A DNA stretch of 64,000 bases from Candidatus Scalindua sp. SCAELEC01 (GCA_004282745.1 SHMT01000010.1:79653-143652), one strand, 5' to 3'. Positions 23,816-33,118 are shown, counted from the stretch's first letter. Translations and numbers: made by a program. Notes: generated by a model from the letters alone, not told the origin.

Positions 23816-24155
23816 CGGCCGCGGATAAAGCCCTTTCTGCCTGTTCCTTCGTAATCAGTTCAAATGGTGCCCCCTCCGGAAATGCGTCAGGATATCGTCC
23901 AGAGATATAAAATATATCCAATTCTTTGGCATTTTTTTCCAATTTCCCATCTTCTTTCAATGAACGCACGATCTGAAACAATGAATGAGTTTTCACTATA
24001 TCAAACCCCTTATAAAAACAAAACGCCTTCAGTGCCTTTTCACCAGCTTGTTGGGAAATAAAGCATGTTTGCGCGTAAAATTCACCCTCTAACGAGTGTT
24101 TTGCCCATTCTAAATCATTTGCTGCTTGTTTCAACCAGTCCTGATATCGGCTCAT
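23775..24155 (-). CDS. HEPN domain protein, second module
   Basis: A 126-residue HEPN protein: MSRYQDWLKQAANDLEWAKH at the start, then FYAQTCFISQQAGEKALKAF, THSLFQIVRSL and SGRYPDAFPEGAPFELITKE. This is the common HEPN form with a GRYPD...P motif. It precedes an MNT gene with a 41-base overlap. In family terms a toxin or RNase-like partner of the nucleotidyltransferase. It stands outside the yhaN-yhaO gap, between yhaO and ychF. Confidence 0.85.
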   Translation of the reverse strand: MSRYQDWLKQAANDLEWAKHSLEGEFYAQTCFISQQAGEKALKAFCFYKGFDIVKTHSLFQIVRSLKEDGKLEKNAKELDIFYISGRYPDAFPEGAPFELITKEQAERALSAAVEIYDIVVKRLGG

Positions 24156-24247
24156 TACCTTTATGTTTCAAAGATGAAGTGTTTGTATACTACACAGCTC
24201 CTGATTATTATATGACAGAACCCTATCAAAAAAAACCATAAAATTGC

Positions 24248-25339
24248 CTACACATTAAAGAGAAAATGCATAATATCCCCATCTTTTACTACGTAATCTT
24301 TTCCCTCAAGCCTTAAGAGCCCTTTTTCCTTAACCTTCTGTTCAGACTTGTATGTTGCGAGATCTTCGTAACCATAGACCTCAGCACGTATGAAGCCCCG
24401 TTCGAAGTCGGTATGGATTACCCCTGCCGCCTGTGGAGCCTTTGTCCCGTTGTTTATGGTCCAGGCACGCACCTCCTTCGGTCCGGCAGTAAAATAGGTA
24501 GCAAGCCCTAATAATTTATAGGTCTCACGAATCAATCTCTTGAGCCCTGACTCTTTCAACCCCATGTCCTCGTAATAGTCCGCCTGCTCTGAGGGGTCCA
24601 TCCGGGAGATCTCTGCTTCAATATCTCCTGAGAGGACCACACACTTTGAGCCCTCTTTCTCCGCATACGCCGTAATGGTATCAATATTATCACTATCCTT
24701 CTCAACATCAAAGACATTGATAACATACAAGACCGGTTTTGCCGTAATGAGGTGTAAATCGACCGTACAGATCTTCTCCTGGTCCGTAAGAGGTAAGAGC
24801 CTCATCGGAATATCGTTATTCAAACCCTCCTCAATTTTTTTGAGTACCTCAATTTCTGCCAATATTTTCTTATCACCCGTCTTCAGGAGTTTTTTATTCT
24901 TCACTATCCGTTTTTCAACCGTTTCCAGATCCGCAAGGAGAAGTTCCGTATGGATAATGTCAATATCCCTGATCGGGTCAACACTACCCTCTACGTGTAC
25001 GGTGTCTTCCTTCTCAAAACAGCGTACTACATGCAAAATAGCATTCACACTCTTAATATGGCCCAAAAACTTATTTCCTAATCCCTCACCTTTACTGGCA
25101 CCTTTCACCAGACCGGCTATATCTACAAACTCAACCATTGCCGGAATTACCTTTTCCGGAGGAATAAATTCCGTAATTTTGTCTAATCGTTCATCCGGGA
25201 CAGCCACAGCACCAACATTTGGATCAATGGTACAGAATGGATAATTTTCTGACGCCGCCTTACTGGATGAGGTCAATGCATTAAAGATGGTGGATTTGCC
25301 AACATTTGGCAACCCAACAATACCACAGTTTAAGCCCAT
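24248..25339 (-). CDS. ychF: Redox-regulated ATPase YchF (OLA1 family)
   Basis: A 363-residue Obg-related ATPase, a ribosome-associated protein. The P-loop is GLPNVGKST (residues 9-17), with ENYPFCTIDPNVG as the switch region, VDIAGLVKGASKGEGLGNKF as G3, and the C-terminal TGS domain ending VVKDGDIMHFLFNV. The length is that of the family. It is monocistronic by position, with an AT-rich leader and P element copy 4 upstream. Confidence 0.96.
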   Translation of the reverse strand: MGLNCGIVGLPNVGKSTIFNALTSSSKAASENYPFCTIDPNVGAVAVPDERLDKITEFIPPEKVIPAMVEFVDIAGLVKGASKGEGLGNKFLGHIKSVNAILHVVRCFEKEDTVHVEGSVDPIRDIDIIHTELLLADLETVEKRIVKNKKLLKTGDKKILAEIEVLKKIEEGLNNDIPMRLLPLTDQEKICTVDLHLITAKPVLYVINVFDVEKDSDNIDTITAYAEKEGSKCVVLSGDIEAEISRMDPSEQADYYEDMGLKESGLKRLIRETYKLLGLATYFTAGPKEVRAWTINNGTKAPQAAGVIHTDFERGFIRAEVYGYEDLATYKSEQKVKEKGLLRLEGKDYVVKDGDIMHFLFNV

Positions 25340-25465
25340 AACGAAAAATCCCTCTCTTGTCTCTCTTAATTGTAATAAATATAATGTTACAAGGTGTTAC
25401 GAATACATGTTTATGCAACCCTTTTTATGCAATACTTTTTTATGAATCAGATCTCGTATGCTACT

Positions 25466-25620
25466 AGCGGTTGAATCAAAACTGCCCAGATACAAGCGCG
25501 TCAATTCCGGAACCGGAACGTACGTGCACATGGGTGCTGGAGTACGTGAGTGCTCAAGTATTTGAGAATTACGGGGCTTTTACAGCAACGCCGTAGATGG
25601 GTAGTCCTGATTCAACCGCT
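25466..25620. repeat. P element copy 4 (longest)
   Basis: About 155 bases with an expanded centre (several GTAC/CTCAAGTA words). The left end AGCGGTTGAATCAAAACTGC and right end (reversed) AGCGGTTGAATCAGGACTAC share the unusual GCGG and GAATC, another case of matched changes at the two ends. It ends two bases before the stop of the VF530 gene. Confidence 0.85.
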
Positions 25621-25622
25621 CA

Positions 25623-25853
25623 CTACTCCTCTGCCTCCGTTATAAATCGCAAGTACAGCTCCTCAACTCTTTTTCTTGCCCAAGGAGTCCTTCTCAGAAA
25701 TTTAAGACTGGACTTAATACTGGGATCGTGATTAAAACACCTGATATTGATCACGATTCCCATTTCATACCAGCCATAATGGTCAACTAACCGGGTAAGA
25801 ATGTTTTCCAGAGTTATACCGTGAAGCGGATTATTGGGTTGTTGATCTTTCAT
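25623..25853 (-). CDS. VF530-family small DNA-binding protein
   Basis: A 76-residue protein matching the VF530 (DUF2132) pattern: [40 protein letters not shown] and [20 protein letters not shown]. Members are compact helical proteins thought to bind DNA; the physiological role is unknown. It lies between P element copy 4 (two bases after its stop) and a minimal T element (two bases before its start), so it is tightly hemmed in by repeats. Confidence 0.85.
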   Translation of the reverse strand: MKDQQPNNPLHGITLENILTRLVDHYGWYEMGIVINIRCFNHDPSIKSSLKFLRRTPWARKRVEELYLRFITEAEE

Positions 25854-25854
25854 C

Positions 25855-25911
25855 TATACTAAAACCGATTTGGTTTTCGGTTTTGCTGAAAACCATTATG
25901 AAATGAGTATA
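25855..25911. mobile_element. T element, minimal 57-bp form (copy b)
   Basis: Consists of little more than its two termini: TATACTAAAACCGATTTGG...TTTTCGG facing AAAACCATTATGAAATGAG...TATA, joined by TTTTGCT. The termini are the same as those of the 171-bp element at 15222. It lies directly upstream of the VF530 start codon. Confidence 0.75.
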
Positions 25912-25936
25912 TCTGCTGTTCTTACTTTTTATCAAT

Positions 25937-26770
25937 TTATTCAATCAGGGTAATGCCTTTATTCTCAATCATAATGAGCCTTTTCTTGTAAATGGCGCCT
26001 ATTGCCTTCTTATACGTTTTCTTACTCACACCAAACAGTTGATATATCTCTTCGGGAGGGCTTTTGTCTGTAACAGAAAGGAACCCACCCCTCTTTTTCA
26101 AGGTCGTAATAATCAACTTCGTTATATCATTGACCTTTTCGTAACCAGGTTTATGGAGAGAGAGGTCTATTTTGTAATCTTCCCGGATTTTTTTTATGAA
26201 TCCCTTCATCTTCTCACCCTTCCCGAGTGGTTGGTACACATCTCTGTTATGAAGTACCCCCCAATAAGAGCCGTTTATGACGGCTTTATAACCAATGTCG
26301 GTCCGGTTGCATATGAATAGATCAACTTCCCAGCCCACTTGAAAGTGAGGCGGCTGTTTGTCAAGAAATTTATCAAGTCTGGAAGAGGCGGCGATGCGGT
26401 TGGTCCGTTTATCGACATACACCCTCACGATATACGATTGACCCTCTTCCATAACCGTGTTCTGCTCACCACAAGGCAGCAGAAGATCTTTTGTTAAACC
26501 CCAGTCGAGAAAAGCGCCAATACGATTAACAGAAACCACCTTTAGGAGGGCGAAATCACCTACCATGGCGTAGGGAATTTCTGTTGTAGCAATGATACGA
26601 TCTTCAGAGTCTCGATAGACAAATACCTTGACGATATCGTCAACCTTACACTCTTTAGGAACATATCTCCGAGGGAGCAATATTTCTCCAAACCCTCCAC
26701 CGTCAAGATAGAAACCGAATTCGACCTCCTTTACCACCCTCAGTTTATTCTGTTTCCCTATCTCTGTCAT
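25937..26770 (-). CDS. cvfB: CvfB-like S1-domain RNA-binding protein
   Basis: From ATG 26770 a 277-residue protein of the CvfB/YitL family: three S1-like OB folds and a C-terminal winged helix. Landmarks are LRVVKEVEFGFYLDGGGFGE, EILLPRRYVPKE, LLKVVSVNRIGAFLDWGLTK with DLLLPCGEQ, RIAASSRLDKFLD, and the C-terminal LFGVSKKTYKKAIGAIYKK helix-turn-helix. Such proteins bind RNA and affect regulation; the target is unknown. The frame can be extended to a TTG at 26842 but those 24 residues do not match the family. No operon partner is evident. Confidence 0.88.
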   Translation of the reverse strand: MTEIGKQNKLRVVKEVEFGFYLDGGGFGEILLPRRYVPKECKVDDIVKVFVYRDSEDRIIATTEIPYAMVGDFALLKVVSVNRIGAFLDWGLTKDLLLPCGEQNTVMEEGQSYIVRVYVDKRTNRIAASSRLDKFLDKQPPHFQVGWEVDLFICNRTDIGYKAVINGSYWGVLHNRDVYQPLGKGEKMKGFIKKIREDYKIDLSLHKPGYEKVNDITKLIITTLKKRGGFLSVTDKSPPEEIYQLFGVSKKTYKKAIGAIYKKRLIMIENKGITLIE

Positions 26771-26976
26771 CTGTAAGTCGCCCGGTACTTGAACCTTAGA
26801 ATAGAGGAATACGCCTCTATCGTAGTGAACAAAATAACTCAAAAGATCTCTATTCTATTCGGTAATTCCTACTATTTCAAAGGTTATATTCTGGTTGGTT
26901 AACAAATTATCTTTTTGTGGGTAAATTGAAATTGGAAACAACCGAGTTCCCTATTTAGTGTCTGAACGAAAACCCT

Positions 26977-27102
26977 GTGTTTGAATGAAAAGTGCCCAGG
27001 TACAAGGCGCGTAACAATATCGTAACCGGAACGTACAATTGTACTTGAGGATTTCGAAATTGTTGCAGCAACGTAGTAGATGGGTAGTTTTCGTTCAAAC
27101 AC
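26977..27102. repeat. P element copy 5 with left half-repeat
   Basis: Core of 126 bases from GTGTTTGAATGAAAAGTGCC to GGTAGTTTTCGTTCAAACAC. Just to its left (26957-26974) is an extra copy of the terminus, GTGTCTGAACGAAAACCC, also seen next to copies 6, 7, 8 and 9. The central loop is the tight ACGTACAATTGTACTTG. It lies between the divergent cvfB and mlaC-like genes. Confidence 0.85.
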
Positions 27103-27481
27103 TATTTAACCAACCATCTGGTTATGGGAGCAATGCCCATGCACCTGTAACTCACCATTACCGGTAATATTTATCATCTTAGAGCGATAGTATCGCACCT
27201 TTTGTTTTATTTGTTGTTATTTTAGACATGCTGTTAACAATTTAAACATAAGTGGACAACTTGCAGTTATTTTTCAAAGAAGATACAAAGTGCAGAAATG
27301 CAGTATCGTAATACCAATAAGGCTGTTAGAGAAAAAAGAGATAGATACAGATTTAAAAGAAGAGATGGCACATGTGTTGCGAACCTTACCTATTGAGTAA
27401 TTACTCTTGTACTGAATTTCATAAAGATTACGTATTTTGGTAATAGATCTGGAACACATTTTTAGAGGGGGGGGAACAATT
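27103..27481. other. Intergenic upstream of the mlaC-like gene
   Basis: No gene recognised. It contains the leader of the mlaC-like gene, ending in AGAGGGGGGGGAACAATT, an unusually long G run in the ribosome-binding position. Confidence 0.4.
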
Positions 27482-28123
27482 ATGAGATATAAAAAAATGG
27501 TATTTGTAACTTTAATGAGCACATTCTTTGTCATGGCTTTGCAACCATATCTTTGGTCGGGAGTACCGGGAAAAATGGTTGAGGAGATTATTCTTAAGGA
27601 TTTTTCATCAAGTTTAGAAGAAAAATCCCCTCAACAGAAAACAAGACTCTGGAAAGAGATATCATCTTCATTTAATTTTGAAGAGATGTCTAAGAGGTCA
27701 TTGGGGAAACAGTGGAATAACTTATACCCTGAACAAAAAAATGAATTTGTAGGATTATTTACCAAAAACCTGAGAAGCTCATACTTGAGAAATTCAGTCC
27801 ACCTCTTTATCGATAAAATTGTCTCGATAGAAGAGAGACAGGGTAAAAAACATGCCAAAGTACAAACGGAACTACTCACAAAGAGAGGAAGAGAGATTAG
27901 CGTGGTTTTTTATCTGCTCAATAGAGATGAGGATTGGAAAATCTTTGACGTAACAATCGAAGGTGTAAGCCTTGTCAACAATTACCACAGCCAATTTCAA
28001 AGTGTAATAGTCCGGACCTCATACGATGGTCTGATAGAGAAGATGAGGGAAAAACATGATGATAATTATTTCGCCTCTGAATACGAACTCCTTGTCTCGG
28101 AACGAGCAAAACGGACCTATTAA
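27482..28123 (+). CDS. MlaC/Ttg2D-family phospholipid transport protein
   Basis: A 213-residue exported protein of the MlaC family, which carries phospholipids between outer and inner membrane. Signal peptide is MRYKKMVFVTLMSTFFVMAL with cleavage near residue 25. Family features: FNFEEMSKRSLGKQWNNLYP, QKNEFVGLFTKNLRSSYL, VSVVFYLL-like IAVVFYLL (here ISVVFYLLNRDEDWKIFDV) and IEGVSLVNNYHSQFQSVI. I place the start at ATG 27482 after a GAGGGGGGGGAA stretch. The other Mla components (MlaD, MlaE, MlaF) are not in the window, so it is solitary here. Confidence 0.87.
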   Translation: MRYKKMVFVTLMSTFFVMALQPYLWSGVPGKMVEEIILKDFSSSLEEKSPQQKTRLWKEISSSFNFEEMSKRSLGKQWNNLYPEQKNEFVGLFTKNLRSSYLRNSVHLFIDKIVSIEERQGKKHAKVQTELLTKRGREISVVFYLLNRDEDWKIFDVTIEGVSLVNNYHSQFQSVIVRTSYDGLIEKMREKHDDNYFASEYELLVSERAKRTY

Positions 28124-28151
28124 ATAATTCAGAATCTTTGAACGTTACTTC

Positions 28152-28197
28152 GGGCGCGGGAAAGAATCTCTTAGTATTTTTTTCTGCGCCCTTTTTG
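28152..28197 (+). terminator. Possible terminator after the mlaC-like gene
   Basis: GGGCGC (28152-28157) pairs with GCGCCC (28186-28191), which is followed by TTTTTG. The loop is long (28 bases), so the call is moderate. Confidence 0.5.
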
Positions 28198-28491
28198 TTG
28201 CATCAGCAATCATGCATTGTGTTCGGTTCCTCGACACCACTCGTCCGCATTACCACTCTTTCGGGCAGAGAATGGCGACATACCGGACATCTGCTACAGT
28301 CACATGTTTAGGTTGGGTCCGAAGTTTAACAAGCATGAATATACTAGAAATTGACACCAACGCAGGCGCGGAGGGCGGACAGGAGTCTATTCTCAACTCT
28401 ACTTCGACGTTTGGTGAGTTTCATACTATGACCTGAGAACGGTATCCCTTCAGGTTGTGTAATAATACCATGTCATTATTTTCTCGACGCC
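28198..28491. other. Intergenic, no gene recognised
   Basis: Somewhat more G+C-rich than nearby spacers, but no open frame here resembles a known family on either strand. It may be decayed coding sequence. Confidence 0.35.
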
Positions 28492-30042
28492 CTAAACAAT
28501 TATCAAATTCTTGCTGGTCATCGCTACAGGCTTTTCGATCCCCAAGAGATAGAGGATGGTAGGAGCAATGTCTGAAAGGATTCCACTTTCAACGAGTTTT
28601 ACGTTTTTGTAGTCTTCGGCAACGTAGATGAATTCAACGGGGTTTTTGGTATGGGATGTCTTTGTTATGCGGGTCTCATAATCTATCATCTCCTCAGCAT
28701 TTCCATGGTCGGCCGTAATCAGGGCTATTTTGTTGTGAGACAATACCGCCTCCACCAGGAGACCGACACATTCATCAACGACCTCTACCGCCTTTTTAGC
28801 CGCCTCATAGTCGCCCGTATGACCAACCATGTCGCAATTTGCCAGATTTATGACCAGCAGACTAAAACTGTTTGAATTGATGATCTCAATGGTTTTTCTC
28901 GTCACATCACGAGCATTCATTTCAGGATGGTCTGCAAACGTAGCGGGATCGTATTCACCCTTGATCTCAATCTGCTCTTCACCGGTATACGGTTTTGTTC
29001 GTTTACCATTAAAGAAGGATGTTGCGTGGCTGAATTTCTGAGTCTCCGCAATACGGACCTGTCTGAGCCCTTTTTCGCTCAGGACCTGCCCAAGAAGGTT
29101 GTCCATCCCACCACTATCATTCATGGCATCTAGAATGTTATAACGAAATTCATCGTAATATCTGGTGAGTCCGCAATAGACGATGTCCAGCTTTTTCCAC
29201 CGCTCCCCCGGATAATCATCTTCAACAAATGCCTTGGTCAATTGGATAGCCCTGTCCTGACGGTAATTGATATGAATTACCGAATCACCATCACGAATCC
29301 CGGTAAAGTCTCCAACGATCATTGGCGGTATGTATTCGTCAAACATCTCCTCACCGTTTGGAGTCGTCGTCTTGTAAACGTCCTTAATCGCATCTTCGAC
29401 ACTATCTATCCTTGTGCCCTGTGCCTTTGTTAATGCATCATAGGCTATTGAGGTCAGTTCCCAGTTCCTGGCCCGATCCATCGCGTAGTATCTGCCCATT
29501 ATGGTCGCAAGCTCGCCAATCTTATACTCCTCAATCTTTTTCTTTACTTCACCAATGTAGCTTAAGGCACTTCTCGGTGAAGTATCTCTGCCATCGGTAA
29601 AAAAATGGATGTATACCGTTTTCACACCATGCTCCTTTGCATACTTCATTATTGCAAAGAGATGGTCCTGATGTGCATGTACCCCCTCATCCTGTACGAG
29701 GCCCATGAGATGGAGTGCGGAACTGTTATTAATGACGTTCGAAATGGCCTTCTGGAAATTTTGACTCCGAAAAAATGATCCGTCCTGGATGTTCTGCATG
29801 ATCCTGGTCATCTCTTGCACAACGACCCTTCCCGCACCCATATTGAGGTGACCCACTTCTGAAGAGCCCTGATAGCCATCCGGTAAGCCAACCGAACTCC
29901 CTGAAGCGCCCAATTGGATATTCGGATATTTTTCAAGAAGGGCATCGGTCTTTGGTGTATGGGCGTTCTTTACCGCATTAAATTCCGGATTCTCATTTAC
30001 GCCCCAACCATCTCTAATGATGAGGACAATCGATTTTTGCAT
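28492..30042 (-). CDS. gpmI: 2,3-bisphosphoglycerate-independent phosphoglycerate mutase
   Basis: Interconverts 3- and 2-phosphoglycerate in glycolysis and gluconeogenesis using two manganese ions. The 516-residue length is normal. Motifs: IIRDGWGVNE (metal Asp, 8-17), GSSEVGHLNMGAGR with the phosphorylated Ser (near 60-73), HFFTDGRDTSP, GRYYAMDRARNWEL, NLANCDMVGHTGDYEAA and ITADHGNAEEM near the C-terminus. It is followed on the same strand by nothing close, and the KorC fusion gene lies 26 bases upstream, so it may be the last gene of that operon. Confidence 0.96.
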   Translation of the reverse strand: MQKSIVLIIRDGWGVNENPEFNAVKNAHTPKTDALLEKYPNIQLGASGSSVGLPDGYQGSSEVGHLNMGAGRVVVQEMTRIMQNIQDGSFFRSQNFQKAISNVINNSSALHLMGLVQDEGVHAHQDHLFAIMKYAKEHGVKTVYIHFFTDGRDTSPRSALSYIGEVKKKIEEYKIGELATIMGRYYAMDRARNWELTSIAYDALTKAQGTRIDSVEDAIKDVYKTTTPNGEEMFDEYIPPMIVGDFTGIRDGDSVIHINYRQDRAIQLTKAFVEDDYPGERWKKLDIVYCGLTRYYDEFRYNILDAMNDSGGMDNLLGQVLSEKGLRQVRIAETQKFSHATSFFNGKRTKPYTGEEQIEIKGEYDPATFADHPEMNARDVTRKTIEIINSNSFSLLVINLANCDMVGHTGDYEAAKKAVEVVDECVGLLVEAVLSHNKIALITADHGNAEEMIDYETRITKTSHTKNPVEFIYVAEDYKNVKLVESGILSDIAPTILYLLGIEKPVAMTSKNLIIV

Positions 30043-30068
30043 ACGTTAACGGTCCTTAAAAAGTAGAC

Positions 30069-31085
30069 TTAGTCTTGATAGGTATAGCCATATTTTATAG
30101 CACGGGTATTCTCTTCCTGAAATCTTGCATGTAGTTCTGATCGAAAATCTATCGCTTCGATCTTTATTCCAATCATGCTGAGCAGCCTACCCAGCGCTAT
30201 CATATTTACAAAGACGGGACTATTGAATTCATCCGAAGATATTTGAGAGAAAGGGACCCTATCACTGACCGGACAGATAATGTCACAACCCGTACACTCC
30301 TGATTGCAGGCAGCCGTATCAATAATTATCTCTTTGGCATTCACTAAGGCCTTTTTACTCTTTGATAGACAGAGTCCCACATCAGCTTTTTCAAAGAATG
30401 GGGTCTCAATCTTCTCATCAGAATAGATCAGCTCCGCCGTTATCTCTCCTCCTCGTACCGCGGCGCCATAGATAATGTTCAGTGATACCTCCTTATTCAT
30501 CTTTGCCAGGATATTCCCAAGTGTATGCGCCATAAGTTTTATACCCTGCCCAGCCTCTCCCGCAAGGATTATCTTTTTTTCCCTCATCTTTAAAGGGGTT
30601 GGCGCTAATACTTTCACCATCTGGATAATGCTCACCCCGAAGAACTGTTCGTCTATAGTGGCTTTCTGCTCAAAACCAGAACTTCTGAAAAGCTGATGTA
30701 TGCCTCTCTCTTTAGGATAAGAAGAGAAGATCCGTGCTTCATAGCAAGACCTCTTTGTAAACAGGTTTATGGTTTCATCCAAAAGAATTTTTGAGTAGCC
30801 TTTTCCCCTGAACGGTAATTTAACCCCCAACCAGTGGATATTCCCAATGCCATCGGTGATCCAGGCAAACATAAAGCTGACGATCTCTTCCCCCAACTTT
30901 CCCACAAGGTAGACAGAGTCTTTTTCCGTAATATGTTCAGTAACCTTTTTAACCGTATACGCTGCCTTGAAATGTTTCCTTTCAGATGCCGGGCTCTCCG
31001 CGTGTAATTCATCGATAATTGCCTGAAACAGTTTTACCGTCTCCTTCACATCTGGTTCGGCAAGTTCCCTTATCTCATATTTCAT
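30069..31085 (-). CDS. GNAT acetyltransferase fused to 2-oxoacid:ferredoxin oxidoreductase gamma subunit
   Basis: A 338-residue fusion. Residues 1 to about 160 are a GNAT domain (YEIRELAEPDVKETVKLFQA; acetyl-CoA loop LGVKLPFRGKGYSKILL; HQLFRSSGFEQK). From about 167 comes the KorC/PorC-type gamma subunit: IILAGEAGQGIKLMAHTLG, YGAAVRGGEITAELIYSD and VFVNMIALGRLL. Within it is a cluster CNQECTGCDIIC near residue 260 that could bind metal or an iron-sulfur centre. The gamma subunit is needed for oxidative decarboxylation of the 2-oxoacid; the attached acetyltransferase may modify a partner or is inactive. The start overlaps the stop of the beta-subunit gene by 4 bases. Last Kor gene of the korDABC order. 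Confidence 0.9.
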   Translation of the reverse strand: MKYEIRELAEPDVKETVKLFQAIIDELHAESPASERKHFKAAYTVKKVTEHITEKDSVYLVGKLGEEIVSFMFAWITDGIGNIHWLGVKLPFRGKGYSKILLDETINLFTKRSCYEARIFSSYPKERGIHQLFRSSGFEQKATIDEQFFGVSIIQMVKVLAPTPLKMREKKIILAGEAGQGIKLMAHTLGNILAKMNKEVSLNIIYGAAVRGGEITAELIYSDEKIETPFFEKADVGLCLSKSKKALVNAKEIIIDTAACNQECTGCDIICPVSDRVPFSQISSDEFNSPVFVNMIALGRLLSMIGIKIEAIDFRSELHARFQEENTRAIKYGYTYQD

Positions 31086-31852
31086 TTTATAATCCCAATC
31101 TCATTATGCTCTAACGTATCGGTTTTACTGTTTATTTTATAATTTTCCTTATAGGACATCATCATCTCATACGCATTTTTAAAACCTCTCCTACGGCCAT
31201 CATTGGTAATGCATTGGGTCTTTATCTCAACAAATGACAATCCCTCATGCTGGAGTGACTCGGTAATGCATTTCTCCGCATGATTAAAGTGGAATACCGT
31301 AGTCCGTGCATAATAGGAGTTGTGTGCCTTAAGGATAGCCTGCACATCAATGGGTGTATCGGCATTCCCCTGGGGAGTAGTAAGGGTTTTCGACCCCTGT
31401 TCAGTGGTTGGCGAGGTCTGACCGCCTGTCATACCGTAGATGGAATTTGCAATGCAAACGATACTTATGTTTGTATTTCTTCTTGAAGCATGTAATAGAT
31501 GGTTTCCTCCAATTCCCAACAGATCACCATCACCGCTTATGATAATTACGTTGAGGGCTGGGTTGGCATTTTTTATTCCCTCAGCTACGGGAATTGCCCT
31601 TCCATGAACCGAATGGATAGAATCGAGGTCAAAATAACCGGCACTCCTTCCAGAACAGCCAATGCCCGATACCATTACGGTATTTTTTTGAGAAAAATCC
31701 AATTTCTCCATAGCTTGGCATACAAGCTTCAGCACGATACCGTTCCCACAACCCGGACACCACTGGGTGGGAAGTCTCTCCTGTTTGAGATAATTTAGAT
31801 GGGTAAGTACCTTTGTCACGTTTCCCTCCTGGACCGTTTCAATTTTGTCCAT
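31082..31852 (-). CDS. korB: 2-oxoacid:ferredoxin oxidoreductase, beta (TPP) subunit
   Basis: A 256-residue thiamine-pyrophosphate-binding subunit. Visible: WCPGCGNGIVLKL (20-45 region), GIGCSGRSAGYFDLDSIHSV, HGRAIPVAEGIKNANP, the TPP motif SGDGDLLGIGGNHLLHASRR and NSIYGMTGGQTSPTT. It catalyses the C-C cleavage with the alpha subunit and passes electrons to ferredoxin. The 2-oxoglutarate assignment rests on the neighbouring succinyl-CoA synthetase genes; other 2-oxoacids are possible. It overlaps korA by 37 bases. Confidence 0.92.
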   Translation of the reverse strand: MDKIETVQEGNVTKVLTHLNYLKQERLPTQWCPGCGNGIVLKLVCQAMEKLDFSQKNTVMVSGIGCSGRSAGYFDLDSIHSVHGRAIPVAEGIKNANPALNVIIISGDGDLLGIGGNHLLHASRRNTNISIVCIANSIYGMTGGQTSPTTEQGSKTLTTPQGNADTPIDVQAILKAHNSYYARTTVFHFNHAEKCITESLQHEGLSFVEIKTQCITNDGRRRGFKNAYEMMMSYKENYKINSKTDTLEHNEIGIIK

Positions 31853-32835
31853 ATCTCTTGCAAATCTATTTTACCCCCCAAGACCGATACAAGATGAACC
31901 TTGCGATGTAATAACCTTTCAACTTCATTCACATACTGCCCCGCATTCATTTCCATTACTATTATTCTCTTATATTGTCCGGCAATCTCCTTGATATCTT
32001 CAATCATTGGGAAAATTCTGATTGGTCGACAAATTGCGAAATCATCTTTAAAGTGATATGATACCCGAGATAAAGCTCCGTATGCAATCAGGAGGGTATC
32101 TGAAGAGGCATTTTCTCTATATTCATAACCGTTATATTTTTTTGCCACCTTCTTCTGCTTTGTCTCAAGATGTTTGATAAATTTTTTATGCACTTCTGGA
32201 TCCGAGGTAGCAGGTATCGATCCCTCGTGGGTGAGCCCCGTAAAGTGCCTGTTCGATGTTCCTAATGGAGGGAGAGTCCTTTTCGATATCCGGTAATCTT
32301 GTATTTGAATAGTCTCGTAAAGGTGTCCAACGTAACCGTCACTCAGCAGGATAACGGGACTACGAGACTCTTCGGCGGCATTGAATGCATGAAAAGTATA
32401 CTGATACAGCTCATCAACAGAATTGGGATAAAAGACAATCGGAAAATAGTCACCATGGCTCCCATACTTACACTGTAATACATCCCCTTGAGCAGGCAAT
32501 GTCGGCATACCCGTACTTGGACCCACGCGTTGGACATTCACAACCACAAGCGGAACTTCCATCATGTGGGCAAGGCCAATACTCTCCTGCATCAATGAAA
32601 ATCCTGGTCCTGAGGTCGCCGTCATCGACTTAGCACCGGCTAAAGAGGCACCAATAATGGCGTTGATTGAAGCTATCTCATCTTCCATTTGCATCAATTT
32701 TACGCTCTTCTCACTCACCAGTTCATGGAGAATCTCTGAAGCTGGTGTAATGGGATACCCTGCGTAAAAGCCTAAACCGGCTTTGACAGCAGCCCTAGCG
32801 ATTGCCTGGTTACCCTGTAGAAGTATCTTTGTCAT
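31816..32835 (-). CDS. korA: 2-oxoacid:ferredoxin oxidoreductase, alpha subunit
   Basis: A 339-residue alpha subunit carrying the pyrimidine-binding and transketolase C-like domains. Landmarks are GNQAIARAAVKAGLGFYAGY, PITPASEILHEL, EDEIASINAIIGASLAGAKS, TATSGPGFSLMQE, GLAHMMEVPLVVVNVQRVGP with STGMPTLPAQGD, and VILLSDGYVGHLYET. No fused gamma domain, in keeping with a separate gamma gene. Its start overlaps the ferredoxin gene by 26 bases, so all four Kor genes are translationally linked. Confidence 0.93.
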   Translation of the reverse strand: MTKILLQGNQAIARAAVKAGLGFYAGYPITPASEILHELVSEKSVKLMQMEDEIASINAIIGASLAGAKSMTATSGPGFSLMQESIGLAHMMEVPLVVVNVQRVGPSTGMPTLPAQGDVLQCKYGSHGDYFPIVFYPNSVDELYQYTFHAFNAAEESRSPVILLSDGYVGHLYETIQIQDYRISKRTLPPLGTSNRHFTGLTHEGSIPATSDPEVHKKFIKHLETKQKKVAKKYNGYEYRENASSDTLLIAYGALSRVSYHFKDDFAICRPIRIFPMIEDIKEIAGQYKRIIVMEMNAGQYVNEVERLLHRKVHLVSVLGGKIDLQEIWTKLKRSRRET

Positions 32836-33025
32836 TTTTTATATCTATCACGAGAGCCATATCTGGACAATATCTCTCACATTGCAAGCACGCAATACAC
32901 TGACCCAGCTCATGTAGTTTGTGATTTTTTATCGTATAATTTTTTACCGGACACATATTGACGCAAATACCACACACCTTACATCTTTTGTGGTCAATAG
33001 AAACTATCCCCTGTTTTTTGGCCAT
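32810..33025 (-). CDS. korD: Ferredoxin-like delta subunit, 2x[4Fe-4S]
   Basis: A 71-residue protein with two clusters of the form CX2CX2CX3CP: CKVCGICVNMCP and CIACLQCERYCP. It is the electron-transfer subunit of the oxidoreductase and the first gene of the operon. Full length for the family; it begins MAKKQGIVSIDHKR. sucD lies about 94 bases upstream on the same strand. Confidence 0.93.
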   Translation of the reverse strand: MAKKQGIVSIDHKRCKVCGICVNMCPVKNYTIKNHKLHELGQCIACLQCERYCPDMALVIDIKNDKDTSTG

Positions 33026-33118
33026 AGTATGTTCGTAAGAAATTAATCTAAAAAAATCATCCCATATTGACTACTATTTGTGTTGATACAGATTGTTCCT
33101 TGCAAATACCCTCTGTCT

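Noticed and set aside
28212..28436. 74-codon plus-strand frame after the mlaC-like gene
   Set aside because: No ribosome-binding site, odd composition and no resemblance to known proteins.
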